Assembly: GCA_018907035.1 (NCBI GenBank)
Contig: JACCIC010000294.1
Span: 248,001-312,000, forward strand
DNA from: Sycobia sp. Sy_11
Taxonomy: Eukaryota > Arthropoda > Insecta > Hymenoptera > Epichrysomallidae
Length of the DNA: 64,000 nucleotides
Direction: 5' to 3'
Part shown: in pieces, positions 45,864 through 57,662 of the stretch
Position numbering within the stretch: position 1 is the first letter of the stretch
How the letters are laid out: the number at the start of each line of letters is the position of its first letter
The notes under the pieces: generated by a model
Seen by the model: the letters and a program-made list of their open reading frames with translations, nothing else
What the model was told of the DNA's origin: nothing
Database searches by the model: none
Position numbers and translations under genes: made by a program

Positions 45864-47145
45864 TATAACCCCGAAATCGGGTTATTACTTACGGTTCACC
45901 TGCGTGTGTGTGTGTGAGCTCTTCCACGCTCCTGGTCGTGCACTCCGCTTAAAGGGGACGGGGAACGAAAAATGAACCACGCGGGTGATTTTAGCAGATT
46001 ATTACAATAGTTACATTTATTATCATTTGCGATCTATTTACAATAACAGTCCGGTACGTACATACGGTACTGGTTACGGGTTCCGCGACGCTACATCAAT
46101 TATTTATATAATTATGCATTCATTCAACATACTCGGGGACGGGGGAAACGGAACGGGACGCTCTCGATACGAAACACGTGGGAACGACGGTAGAACATTA
46201 CATACTATATGCTAACAAACTACTTATACGCGAACGCATTTACGGCAGTATAATATTATAAAAAGGTATTACGATACTTATCACTTGGCTACACGCGATA
46301 TATACATATTATTACGGATGAACCGCGAAGCTATAAATTCGGTAGATTGCGGCGCGCGGGTGCGGCGGCGGGTCAGGACCTAGCTATACGCACACGTGAA
46401 TATAACAATAAAAGCAAAAGGCTACTTGCCGCCGACGACGATGATGCTGTCGCTGTCGCTGGTGCGGTCGCTGACGCTCGCTGGTGCTGTCGCTGGCTCT
46501 CGCTGGTGCGGTCGCTGACGCTCGCTGGTGCTGTGGCTGGCGCTCGCTGATGCTCGCCGGTGTCAGGACGACCGGGCGCGCGCTCTCTCTCTTGCTCCTG
46601 GCTGCTAACTTGCGCGGTTCCGCGTGTCTGCGGCTCGTAGCCGCTGATGGCGTCGCTGACTCACGACGGCACACGTATGATAACGCGTACACGCTCCCTC
46701 GGAGCTTTCGCTCACGGTCCGGGGCTGATGCGATGATGTCGCCGCGTGTCCTCTCCTCGTCGACACCGATGTGCTTGCACGGAGTTTGCACGAGGGCAAA
46801 CTCGTAACACGTTACCGCGAAAGGCGCAAAAACTGCGGCCTTAACTCTACGATTCGCAATACGATCGAGAATGGAAAATACCACGGTAGTTTAAAGCGGG
46901 ACGAAATAAAGGTGCGTCGGGGACGAAGAGAAAAAGGTGTAAGTGTAGAACTATGAACGACGAAAGCCAACTCAAGAACGCGAATTGACGAAGGTCAAAT
47001 GAAGAATGCGAAGTTCGTTCCGAACTTCTTACTTCCTATAGCGCTTCTAGCGCCCTCGCGGCTCGCGCGTATCGTTTCGCCGACACGCCCGAACACTCGC
47101 GGTTTCGCACGAGCGCTCTCACCTACAGCCGCCGTTCGGGCGGTT

Positions 47146-47148
<3 letters not shown>
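45864..47148 (-). repeat. Gypsy B 5' LTR
   Basis: On the minus strand it starts TGTAACCGCCCGAACGGCGG and ends CGGGGTTATA, 1285 bases. It pairs with 32624-33835. The 22-bp tandem array is at 46444-46555. It is the longer of the two LTRs. Confidence 0.92.

Positions 47149-47189
<41 letters not shown>
47149..47189. repeat. (TA)n tract at the right edge of Gypsy B
   Basis: AT run directly outside the 5' LTR; partner of 32587-32623. Confidence 0.88.
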
Positions 47190-47193
<4 letters not shown>

Positions 47194-48420
47194 CATCTGC
47201 CGTCTCGACTTTACTCAAAATAGTAATGTAATCAATTTATTATCTATCTATAAATCTATATTCCTATAGTTAATTTCATCCTCTGAGAATATTCCTCAAA
47301 AAATAATCAAACATTTAATCTAGCTTGGTCCGTCTGAAGCATCGGCAGTGGTGTGACTTTATTGAATAAGTCCTGTCACTATTTTTTTGAAAATTTGCAT
47401 ACTTATATTTTTTGGACCGCGGATTCATAACATCATAATAACGTTAGATCGAAATTAAATATGTATTTCCAAATCGATGAAAACTCCATAAAAATCATGG
47501 TTTTCTGAATTTATCTTAGAAAATGAAACAATTTAACATTTAAAACCAAAATCATCGAGCTCATTAAAATACATATTTTTTGTTCTATATGATTCTTCGA
47601 TACAAACTATATATTTTTGGAGAAAAGTTCAACATTTCCGTTGCGGGAATATTTTAAAACAAAATTTTATTTTTCATACATCAAAAAATATTTACTGTAT
47701 TTAAATAAACATTTCAGTATTTTAAATATATAAATTTCTTATTTTCAATAAATGGTCTACTATAAATATAAACTATGGTATATGTATAAACTATTTGTTT
47801 AATTTAAAAAGTATGTATTTAAATGAATTAAATTTTACATTCCAGAAAATCTGCAGATAAAGTAAATCAAACAATCGATCAATTTCTTTATTAAATGAAA
47901 ATTATAAAAAGAAATTAGATGTCTGGAATAATGCTTATTATGTTTAAGAACATAAGAACACCTTAACAGAAACAGAATTAATTGAACGCGTTTTTTGTCT
48001 GAAGTGTATAATTAAATATCTTCTATCTTGTAAATATTTAGAACTAAAAAAATATATATTTTAAGGTCTAATTGCTAAAATTCTATATTTATATATTTTA
48101 AACGGATTAGTTTGTTTTGTCTTCTTTCATACTTAAAATATTTCATGTATTATATTTAATTCGTAATTTTTGCTGTTTAACAAAAACAATTATATTGCAA
48201 CAAAATCGCTTTTATAAAATTAACTTAACATTGACATAATAATAATGACTATTATCAGCAATTTATTTGTATTTATAAATTGCATAGCTCTAGAAATATA
48301 TGCTACTTGTAGACTAAACTTTTTTCAAGACGATTTTCAAAAATTATTTGATTGCTTTTCATATTTTTAAAGCATGCTATAGGTATAACCATATTTTACA
48401 TATACCAATTATATATAAGA

Positions 48421-48462
<42 letters not shown>

Positions 48463-49128
48463 CAGAAAACTATTTCCTCTCTCTGCTCTAGACTTGAAAA
48501 ATTTGCCAAAATATAAAATATAAAATAATATAAAATTGGCCAAAACAAGTATTTGTCTGTCAGGGATTCGCCACACCATTCGGATAATTAAACAAGAATT
48601 TTTTTATATTGTTGATTATAACAATTAATGTTTAATTACTATAGTTTGTTATAAAGTCTTGTTGAACATGTAACACTTTTTTTAATCTACTGTTATTTTT
48701 TGCTAGACTAAAACGTCTCTTTATCTGTATAAATTCCTTGATAATATTTTATAACGTAAAATTTCAAAAAATATATAATATTATATTAGTTTATATTTTA
48801 AGCTAATAAAATTATTTATTATTCATAATATGTTTATTTTATATATTTTTGAGAAATAAAAGAGAACGTAATAATCTCCTGAAAGGTTTTAAAAGTATAA
48901 TATTTCCTTAAAATTAAATAAGGAAATATAATAATAATAATTAATTTTTAACATTTTTAAAATTTAAATTACATTATGTTTAAAATATATACGAATGTTT
49001 AGGTATGTTTGGAAAGTAAAACAGTGAGATGAGATCACATATATTTGGTGACCATATTTATTCAGTATATAATAATAATAGAAAACCGATGATCGCATCC
49101 ATAATCAATATACATCACACACACACAC
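47190..49128. other. AT-rich DNA containing old repeat copy 2
   Basis: Non-coding. About 47700-48390 is the second copy of the repeat at 190-945, and 47567-47645 matches 32022-32100. A (GA)n run lies at 48427-48459 and a short (AC)n run at 49114-49128. Confidence 0.55.
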
Positions 49129-49295
49129 AAACCAGTGTGAAGTTTTGTTGCTTTCTCCCATCTGGCGCTTCCCCAGGTTGCGGATAGGGGATGGCTCGCT
49201 ACAATTTGTAGAGGGCACTGAGGAAATAAAATACTCAGGGAGGACAGAAAAAGCTAATAGGGAGGGCCTCCCGAACTTAAGGCCAATTATGATTA

Positions 49296-50558
49296 ATGTT
49301 TGGTATAAACAAGGATATACTCCAGAGAGTAACTCCGGCAAGACCGGCCAATCTCCTCACCGATTCCGATAGAGTGCAAGCCTCTATGGTTGGTGGTAGC
49401 CCCTCGAATTCTGGGGAGGGCAAATCAAACATCATCATAGACAGTACATTGAGTACTAAAGGAGATAATAGGCATAACGTGCACAAGACCATTAAGGATC
49501 TTGCTCGTTCTATTAATGCCTCATACAAATGCATCAGTATGGCAGAGGATTATCTGTTGCAGTACCACCGTCCCGGTACTCATGAAGTGGTGACTCAGAC
49601 TACGCCGAGTCTACGCTCTGATACCAAACGAAGCGCAGTCGAAGGAATGGATTCCACTCCTAAAACAGTAGGTGGTAAAAGGACGAAAAAACCATCACTG
49701 GGCTTAAGGAGACCACCAGAGTCGGTTGAAGTACCTACAGGGAAGTCTGAGGCCAAGGGAAATCAATGGCAGACTATCAAGCGCAAGAAACCCAAAGGTA
49801 AAGATAAAGAATTACCTAGTGCACGCAGGCTTAATGGACGAAATAGTTCTAATTCCATTTTGATTAAGGCCAATGAAGGAGTTACATTCGCGAAGGTACT
49901 GCGTCAAATAAAGAATGACCCGGAGTTATCTCATGTGAAGAATGAGGTTAACAGGATACGCAGAAATGCAAGCGATGCCCTTATACTTCAGTTGGAACGG
50001 ACAGCCAAAGATCTACATGAGTTCGCTCGCATTGTTGAAACTAAGGTTGGCCATAGCGCATCCACTTCGGTCCAAACTAATCTTATTACTTTGGAGATTA
50101 AAGCTATAGATGAGGTCACTACAAGGGATGAAGTATTAGAGGCTCTGAAAACACACCTCGAACTAAAGGAGACTAACATGCTAATCGCTCGTTCCTTGCG
50201 GCAAGCTTATGGGGGTACTGAGTCGGCGGTGATGTCTATACCATATAGCCACGCAGCTGAGTGACTACGTGCAGGGAATGTTCGAATCGGATGGGTCAGC
50301 TGCAGAGTTCGAAAAAAAACAGAAATAAAGCGCTGCTTCAGGTGTTGGCAGGCTGGCCATTTAGCGGCCGTGTTCTCGGGCTCTGACAGAACTAAACTTT
50401 GCAGGCACTGCGGTGGAAAAGACCATCTATCCAAGCTGTGTGTAAACGAGCCCTGCTGTTTACTCTGTAAATGTGAAGGTAAAAAGGAGATTAACATTCC
50501 AGCATACAGCTATAAGTGCACGATCACTGTGGAGTTTTTAAACAGACATAAAACATGA
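49296..50558 (+). pseudogene. R1-clade ORF1 (Gag-like), one in-frame stop
   Basis: The frame from ATG 49296 is open to TGA 50262-50264, continues in the same frame and ends at 50558. The N-terminal half is basic and low-complexity. The middle has T-F-A-K-V-L-R-Q-I-K near residue 193 and I-R-R-N-A-S-D-A-L near residue 223, typical of R1 ORF1. After the stop come zinc knuckles (C-F-R-C-W-Q-A-G-H-L near 50335, C-R-H-C-G-G-K-D-H near 50403, C-C-L-L-C near 50455). The first knuckle lacks its final Cys (A-A-V-F). ORF1 binds element RNA and assists target-site delivery. Its last codon overlaps the ORF2 start as ATGA. Confidence 0.82.
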
Positions 50559-53541
50559 GAATACTCCAACTGAATACCAATCATTGCGTAGCGGCTCATG
50601 ACCTGCTGAAACAGACAAGAAAGGAGTTAAGAATAGACATTGCTGTAATCTCCGAACCATATTGTGACAGGGTCAGACCACAGCGCTGGATAAGTCACAC
50701 AAGCAATAGAGCTGCCCTCTGGATTGGTCAAAATAGGCAGGTACTAAAGCAGTCGAGTCATCAAAGCGAATTGATATCCTGGGCTAAAATACAAGAAATA
50801 TACGTCTTTAGTGTATATGCTCCTCCAAGCTTGACGCACAAGTAGTTTGAAATCCTTGTAGCTAAATTAGTTGATGAAGCCGTGGACAAAAAACCATTAT
50901 TAATCGCTGGCGATTTTAACGCGAGGTCCACAGCCTGGGGAAGCGCTTCAACAAATAACAGAGGTAGTATGCTGCTTGATGGCCTTAATTCTCTTCAACT
51001 CCACGTGGTTAATAAGGGACTTGAATCCACTTTCATTAGGGGTGATAAACAATCAGTCATTGATGTAACATTCGTCAATGATGACTTGATTCAGCGGATC
51101 CTTAATTGGAGTGCAAGCGACCTTTACACCCACAGTGATCACAGGGCGATCTTGTACGAGATTGCAGAGGAGAAAGTAAAGAACAAGTGCAATGAGTGGA
51201 TGCCCACACGGAAATGGAACATCAGATCGCTAGACTGTGAAGTCTTCGCCATTATAATATCAGAAGAGTGTTTAGAATATGGTGCACCAGGCCATCTGGC
51301 AAATGCACTCATGAAGCATATCTCTGAAGCATGCGATGAATCGATGACTAGGACTAAGAGCGGATTTAAATATCGTCAATCTGTCCACTGGTGGACAAAT
51401 GAAATTACAGCATTGCGCAAACAATGTCATCGCGCACGTAGACTTGCCCAAAGAGCCCGCACCGATCGTGATACGTTTAATAGTTTATTTAGAGAAGCAC
51501 AAAGAGCGCTTATCAAGGCCATTAAGGCAAGCAAGCGTCGATGTTGGCTTGAACTGTGTGCAGAGGCCAACAATGACTTATGGGGACGACCATACAAAAC
51601 AGTCATGGCACGATTGAGTAGGGCACCAATACAACTCACTAGCACGGTATTGATTGATAAGACTGTTTCTGCTCTCTTTCCCAATGACACCCATGGGACT
51701 GTACTGCGCACGCAACACTCGGACGATATACCTCCTATAACAGAAATGGAGCTACATAATGCTTTCGCTAAGACTAGAGACAATGCTGCCCCCGGCCCTG
51801 ATGGTATCCCTAATTCTGCAGTTAAGTTGGCGATAGAGAAGAATCCATCTATATTTCTAAAAGTATATAATGCTTGTCTTCTTGAGGGTATTTTTCCTGA
51901 TTGCTGGAAAACTCAAAGGTTAGTCCTGTTACCTAAGGGCAATAAGCCACTTGATGATCCTTCATCATACAGGCCATTGTGTATGCTCGATACGGTAGGT
52001 AAAATATTTGAAAAAATAATATGTAGCCGACTGGAAGCATTCACTGAAGGATTGCACGGCTTATCCTCACGCCAATTTGGATTTCGGAAATCAAAATCAA
52101 CAGTCGATGCCATTAAACTGGTAGTGTGTACCGCAAGAAATGCAATCAGTGGTAAGAGATGGAAAGGTGGCACTAAACAGTATTGTGCCATTGTCACTCT
52201 AGATGTCAAGAATGCCTTTAATTCAGCGCGCTGGTCTTCTATTATGAATTCTCTTAAAGAGTTCGGAGTACCTGGTTATCTACAAAATGTCGTGGTCAGT
52301 TACTTTGAGAATAGGATAATATTATACCGAACGGATGAAGGCATTGTATCGCATAAGGTTACTGCGGGAGTCCCCCAGGGCTCGGTTATGGAACTTATAT
52401 TGTGGAATATTATGTATGATGGCGTGTTGAGGATTCCACAACCGCCTGGTTCAATAACAGTAGGCTACGCCGACGATATCGCTCTAGTAGTGACGGCTAA
52501 GACCCTTGATGAACTCACTGAAAATGCCAATGAGGCAATCAGCAACATCAATAGATGGATTAAATCGGCTGGTCTACAATTAGCGGAGCATAAGACAGAA
52601 GTAGTTCTTGTCAGCAATCGTAAGAAGGTAGATAGTATTACTCTTAAAGTTGGTAGCTGCCGTATTAGTTCTGCGCCATCTTTACGTTACTTGGGTGTAC
52701 AGCTTGATGCCAGGTTAAACTTCAAAAAGAATCTAAAGATATCTGGCGAAAAAGCGCAACGAGTTTCAGCTGCCTTGTGTCGGCTCATGCCTAACATTGG
52801 TAGCCCACGCCCACCCCAGAGGAAGCTATTAGCTTATGTTGTTAATTCTGTCAGCATGTATGCAGGGCCAATCTGGCATCATGCATGTGGAATTAAATCG
52901 TATTGTGAGCTGGCCATTGCGACCCGTCGCCGCGCCTGTAACGTATTCTTAGTGGTTACAGGACAGTATCCACCGACGCTGCTGAGGTACTTGCCGGAAT
53001 TCTTCCTTTCGATTTAGCTGCAGATGAACTGGCTAGGCTGCACAACATATGTAAGGCCGCAGTGGATTCTCTACAAGGTGCTAAAAACGTGGAACGTCAT
53101 CGCTCTATAGAAATATGGCAAAAACGATGAACCGATTCTAGCAAAGGCCGATGGACTTATCGTATCCTTCCAGACATACACAGATGGATCAACAGAAAAC
53201 ACGGGGAACTAGATTTCCACCTAACCCAGTTGCTGACTGGACATGGTTGTTTTAAGTTTTATTTCCACCGCTTTTACCTGGATAATAATGATTACTGCCC
53301 CCATCTGTCCGACTTTGGTCGAGGATGCCGAGCATATATTAGTGAGCTGCCCTCGTTTTAGAACACAACGATAGCACTTGATGAACATCATCAAGAAGCC
53401 AATAGGACGAGAGAGCATCCTATCAATAATGCTGGAATCTTCTGAAAACTGGAAGGCAGTAGCCAGTTTCGCAAAAGAGGTGATGACCAAACTTAGAAAT
53501 GCCGATAGAACTAGGCGAATGGCCCAGGATGAACCAGGCTA
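50555..53541 (+). pseudogene. R1-clade ORF2, endonuclease and reverse transcriptase, broken
   Basis: From ATG 50555: an APE-type endonuclease (Q-L-N-T-N-H-C near residue 5, I-S-E-P-Y near 32, G-D-F-N-A-R near 50900, S-D-H-R near 51135), then RT with P-G-P-D-G-I-P near 51795, S-S-Y-R-P-L-C-M-L near 51965, G-F-R-K near 52080 and Y-A-D-D-I near 52465. One TAG at 50843-50845 interrupts the endonuclease. The frame then stays open to 53017, where a frameshift precedes the C-terminal zinc region (E-D-A-E-H-I-L-V-S-C near 53320). It would nick AC-repeat DNA and prime reverse transcription there. Few lesions suggest a fairly recent insertion. Confidence 0.88.
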
Positions 53542-53745
53542 ATTGATTCTATTTTAAGATGCAGAGGACGAACACCGAACCCCTGATCACTTGTGTGGAT
53601 GGGGGACGTAGGATAGTGTCATAAGAAGAAGAGCCGTATAGGCTAACTAACAGCCCCGCCGAAGAAATATTCCCGGATAGTTCCGGCGGCATGCTGGTTT
53701 CGAGAGGCCACTAGTGCAGAGCTTGCTCTGCCTACGGCTAATAAA
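53542..53745 (+). other. R1-clade 3' UTR and A-rich tail
   Basis: Non-coding end of the LINE, finishing CTACGGCTAATAAAAAAAA just before the (AC)n run. Confidence 0.7.
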
Positions 53746-53746
53746 A

Positions 53747-53961
53747 AAAACACACACACACACAAAATACAGACAGACAGATATCTACGGATTAAATATT
53801 AATACTATTATTGATATGCTCTTTACAAATGCACACACGCACACGCACACAAAAGCACACCCAACACAGCTTCCTCACTTATATTACAATACGTCTTAAT
53901 TAGGAGGTCGAAGTTTGAGTATGAGAGTTTTAAGTAAAGAACATGCACGCATATATATATG

Positions 53962-54033
<72 letters not shown>

Positions 54034-54110
54034 TAGAGGGAGGAGAATGGATTTTGGTCCGATCTTGCCGAAACATATATAATACATACATATAATTCTT
54101 ATATGTATGC
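53747..54110 (+). repeat. Simple-sequence-rich interspersed repeat, copy 3
   Basis: (AC)n, then GACAGACAGATATCTACGG, (CA)n, GGAGGTCGAAGTTTGAG, (TA)n, (GA)n (53961-54028) and GAATGGATTTTGGTCCGATC. It is the reverse complement of about 31400-31735. The R1-clade LINE is inserted at its AC tract. Confidence 0.72.
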
Positions 54111-54261
54111 ATTATATATGTATATACACACGTATTACGCGCAATATATCAATATAAATCACACACACACACACGCATGCACGCACGCACGCACGCACGC
54201 ACACTAACATGTACATTTTTATAAGTGTAAATTTTATATGTATAAATTTATATGTGTAAAG

Positions 54262-54302
<41 letters not shown>

Positions 54303-54440
54303 TTTTAAAATTATATTAATGTAAATGAGATTCGCTCGATATTTACAACAAATTAGATGTAAAAATTAGGCTGCTGCAAAAAACGAAAAATAAGTGTATT
54401 CTCACACACACACATACATACCCACACCCACACACACCCA
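54111..54440. repeat. Microsatellite cluster
   Basis: (AC)n at 54160-54174, (GCAC)n at 54177-54203, (TA)n at 54266-54299, and CA-rich repeats at 54402-54441. No gene. Confidence 0.85.
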
Positions 54441-54511
54441 CACAGAGAGAGAAAGAGAGAGAGAATGGATTTTCAGTGCCAAAATAGAAAAAAGAATTAC
54501 TACACGCATTT

Positions 54512-54552
<41 letters not shown>

Positions 54553-54749
54553 TTCTTTAACGTAAAACTTTGATGTTCAAATTTTGAACACTTCATATTG
54601 TATGACGCGCGTACAATTAGACGCGCGCGCGCGTGCAATTATACGTGTAATTATATAAATAAATACGTGTAATTGTGTGTGTGTGGGGGGGGGGTGAGTG
54701 AAGAACATATATATATATAGATATATATATGTATATATATATATATGTA

Positions 54750-54799
<50 letters not shown>

Positions 54800-55020
54800 A
54801 GAGACAGAGATAGAGATAGAGAGAGAATGGACTTTGGTCGCGGTAGAAGTCCGTCCGAACTCGCCGAAATAAAGAAAAGAAACAGTCGCGCATTGATATT
54901 AAAATTTATATATAGACGTATAGACGGGCAGTTGTTTTTTTTTCGCTCGGTCCTTCACTTCCCCTACTTCCCCTCTTCGCCATCGTGTCGGCATGCCACA
55001 TTGCCCCTCCACTTAATAGC
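54441..55020 (+). repeat. Simple-sequence-rich interspersed repeat, copies 4 and 5
   Basis: Two further copies of the core. One runs 54449-54570, with GAGAATGGATTTTCAGTG and CGCATTTCTTATATATAT. The other runs 54808-55015, with GAATGGACTTTGGTCGCGG and GTCCGAACTCGCCGAAAT. They are separated by (TA)n/(TATG) tracts (54706-54795). Confidence 0.65.
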
Positions 55021-55065
55021 AGCCTGTACACGCGCCCGCTGTTTTTCCTTCTTTACTGTAATGCC

Positions 55066-55071
<6 letters not shown>

Positions 55072-55111
<40 letters not shown>
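55072..55111. repeat. (TA)n microsatellite
   Basis: AT dinucleotide run. Confidence 0.9.
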
Positions 55112-55117
<6 letters not shown>

Positions 55118-55269
55118 ATGTCCGAATAGCTATTCAGACATTTTTCAGCAGTGCGCTACATTTTTATCGATAGTCGAGATGGCAGACGGTCCTTGTTCGT
55201 GATTCTGCCGCAAAATCTGGCACTGTCACGGAACCAACGTCGCCTATGTCTCTGGCAATCTCGGTTTAT

Positions 55270-55510
55270 CTCTGGTATTATATCATATCATATCATATAT
55301 CATAACATATCATACTGCATATCATTTCATATCATATCATATCATACTCATACTAATTTATAAAGACAAAGCGTATTTTATTTTGTGCACGATAATCAAA
55401 AAAACTATGGAACTGATTGTTCTTAAATTTGACATATAGATTCTATATGATCTGGGGAAGGACATAGACTATGTTTTTTTTTGAAAATCATTTTACTTTC
55501 ATCAATAAAT
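55270..55510 (-). mobile_element. Pentamer-tailed dispersed repeat, copy 3 (5'-truncated)
   Basis: (ATATC)-type tail at about 55275-55348, then the same body as 12535-12710, including CTAATTTATAAAGACAAAGC and GACATATAGATTCTATAT. Similarity ends at about 55510, so only the tail-proximal 160 bases of body are present, as with 5'-truncated retroposons. Confidence 0.65.
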
Positions 55511-55783
55511 TAAAAGTGCTCCATACCTCTGACGGAAGATAAAATCGATTGCAGCGTCTGATTTTTAATAATATATTGCAAAATTTTATGGAACTTCAAA
55601 AGTACAAAAAATCCTGTCTGTTTTATCGGTTGTTCCAGTATTAATCAGGGCCGTAATAGCCCAACTTGTAAATGCAAATTATAAATGATCCATACAAATT
55701 TTATATTTTATAATATTCTTGTGAAATAAGTAGCGGAGTAGCTTCTCGCGAGTGATCGTTTTGTCACAAGATGTTTATGAAAA

Positions 55784-55838
<55 letters not shown>

Positions 55839-57239
55839 TAGTGTGTGCATATTCCATAAACCAACGTTTAGTATAAAATTGTGCATATCATTGGTAAATC
55901 AGTTTTGATATAATCTCAACTTATATTTACATGAATTTAAAAATAATCATAGAACATTAAATGATATTATTTTTTTCGTGTGAAAATTTAGATACTAAAT
56001 AATATATGTATGTTTTAGAATGACAAAATCCAATGCATAATAGAACTTATTATTTTTAATTCTTTCAAGCTGTTAGCTTATGTATTGTATTCAATTATTT
56101 TTTATTAAACAAATAACATAATATTGTATTATTGTATGAATATAATTACTATTTACTATATAGGAATAACGACCTAGTTTATACCTTTTTCTTAATTATT
56201 CTTTGTATATGTAAACGTGAAAATCTACGGATGGTACTGGGAAAGCGGGAAGATTCTTAGGGTAACGTTAACATTGCATTATTTACTGTTTACTACCAGG
56301 AATGCAAAGAGTCTATGGCATTTTTCTTCTTGATTTCATAGAAAACAAAGTTGACATTCTTTACATGTATAATTATAAGATATAAAGAAATTCAATATTT
56401 TCAATTCGCTGGAATTATCTATAAAATATAACCTTTAGTTATTGAAATCCAATAATGAATAAGTAGTAAATAAAAATATTAATTTTTCATAGTTTTGCAT
56501 ATTATCTAAAATAAATTTGAATTTGTCACTATTGTCGTGCACTTTTGTATTTAGAATTATATTTTTATTGGATTAAATATGTTTTTAAAATTTTATCTCA
56601 TAAATCTGTATTGTTAATATAGAATTGGGGTTATAATCTATAATTTGTGTCGAGTAGAACCGTAATTGATTATATCGCGTAAAGAATATAAAAATGATAA
56701 TTCTGTGTAACATAATGGCACACTAGACGATTTATTTTAGCTATTATATATTCGATAATTCTTTATATAAAATTATGTAATTTTAAAAAATAATTAATTT
56801 ATTATTTATCATTTATCAAAGTACATTTTTTTGTTTGCTATAATAAATTATTTTTAAATTACTGTATTCTAAATAAGCGTATTTTGGAAAAGAAGAACTT
56901 TTCAAAAAATATTTAAAATAGAAACTATAGAATATATTAAAATAAATTTCAATTTTTTTAACTTTCTCTATTACAAAATTTTAAAAAAGTTTTCGAGAAA
57001 AGATAGTATTATTTGTCTGACTCAGTGTTCCACGTGAGCGCACGCGCGCGCGCGTGTGTGTGTGTGTCTTATATAAAATCCCTTCTGAATTTTGCAACAT
57101 GAAAAGATATAATATTATCTAAAATTGAATCTATCTTTTTAGCGGACATAGCTGCAGATCACCTAAACTTAGTTTATTTTGTTATAAATGTTTATTTCTG
57201 AACATAATTGAGTAAATGTAATTTTTTCTCCCGATCCTG
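55511..57239. other. AT-rich DNA
   Basis: No gene recognised. (TA)n at 55785-55833; an alternating CG/GT tract (CACGCGCGCGCGCGTGTGTG) at about 57038-57067. An upstream part of the Gypsy D 5' LTR may lie here, but no copy of the 3' LTR start TGCGACGATCAGG was found. Confidence 0.5.
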
Positions 57240-57317
57240 TCTAAAATTCCCTTTCCTTTCAAAACGATCCTGGCGCTACCGCGTAAGCTATCCCGAAGGG
57301 AAAAGAGAAACGTTACA
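57240..57317 (+). repeat. End of Gypsy D 5' LTR
   Basis: GC-richer sequence ending GAAACGTTACA directly before the primer-binding site. The LTR start could not be located, so the 5' LTR is truncated or its left boundary is unresolved. Confidence 0.55.
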
Positions 57318-57335
57318 TGGCGCCCGAACAGGGAC
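57318..57335 (+). other. Gypsy D primer-binding site, tRNA-Lys(UUU)
   Basis: TGGCGCCCGAACAGGGAC is the exact complement of the 3' end of animal tRNA-Lys(UUU) with CCA, immediately after the LTR terminal CA. Confidence 0.92.
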
Positions 57336-57662
57336 TACCATTAAAAAATTAGTTTATTGTTTATTGTTAATAATTTGTTAATAATAATTATAAAAAGTTT
57401 ATCCTGTTAAAAATTCCGTTTTTTCTTCATTATTTACTCAGTTGTGTTCGTTATAAAATTTAGTTTATTAAAAATTGATAAACTTCTATAAATTAATTAA
57501 TATAAAGATTTTTTTTTGATCCATATTAATAATCGATTTTTATTAACTAGTCTAATTGTTGATTGATTTATATTGATAATTTTTTAATTAATCAATAATT
57601 AATATAAATATACCATATTAATTTATTTTTTTTACGCCGAATAAAAAATCAATTAATTAAAA

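Larger units (their letters stand above)
32624..47148 (-). mobile_element. Ty3/Gypsy element B, two LTRs, 14.5 kb
   Basis: On the minus strand: 5' LTR (47148-45864), primer-binding site, leader of about 3.4 kb, gag (42419 to about 40480), pol (40555-36068), accessory ORF (35881-35438), a 30-bp minisatellite, polypurine tract and 3' LTR (33835-32624). (TA)n tracts abut both ends, so it inserted into a TA microsatellite. Pol is broken by one in-frame stop. Gag has a few lesions. At 14.5 kb it is much longer than a typical Gypsy element, because of the leader, the pol extension and the 3' region. Confidence 0.92.
49129..53745 (+). mobile_element. R1-clade non-LTR retrotransposon in an (AC)n site
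   Basis: Two ORFs in R1 order: ORF1 with C-terminal zinc knuckles, then ORF2 with endonuclease and RT. A 3' UTR of about 200 bases ends in AATAAAAAAAA. CACACACACACACA lies immediately upstream (about 49114-49128) and an (AC)n run immediately downstream (53747-53763), so the element sits inside an AC microsatellite. Some R1-clade families are known to target such repeats. Each ORF carries one in-frame stop, and ORF2's end is frameshifted. Confidence 0.9.

Noticed and set aside
57038..57067. Alternating CG/GT tract as a regulatory Z-DNA element
   Set aside because: Simple repeat with no associated gene; Z-DNA potential is speculative.
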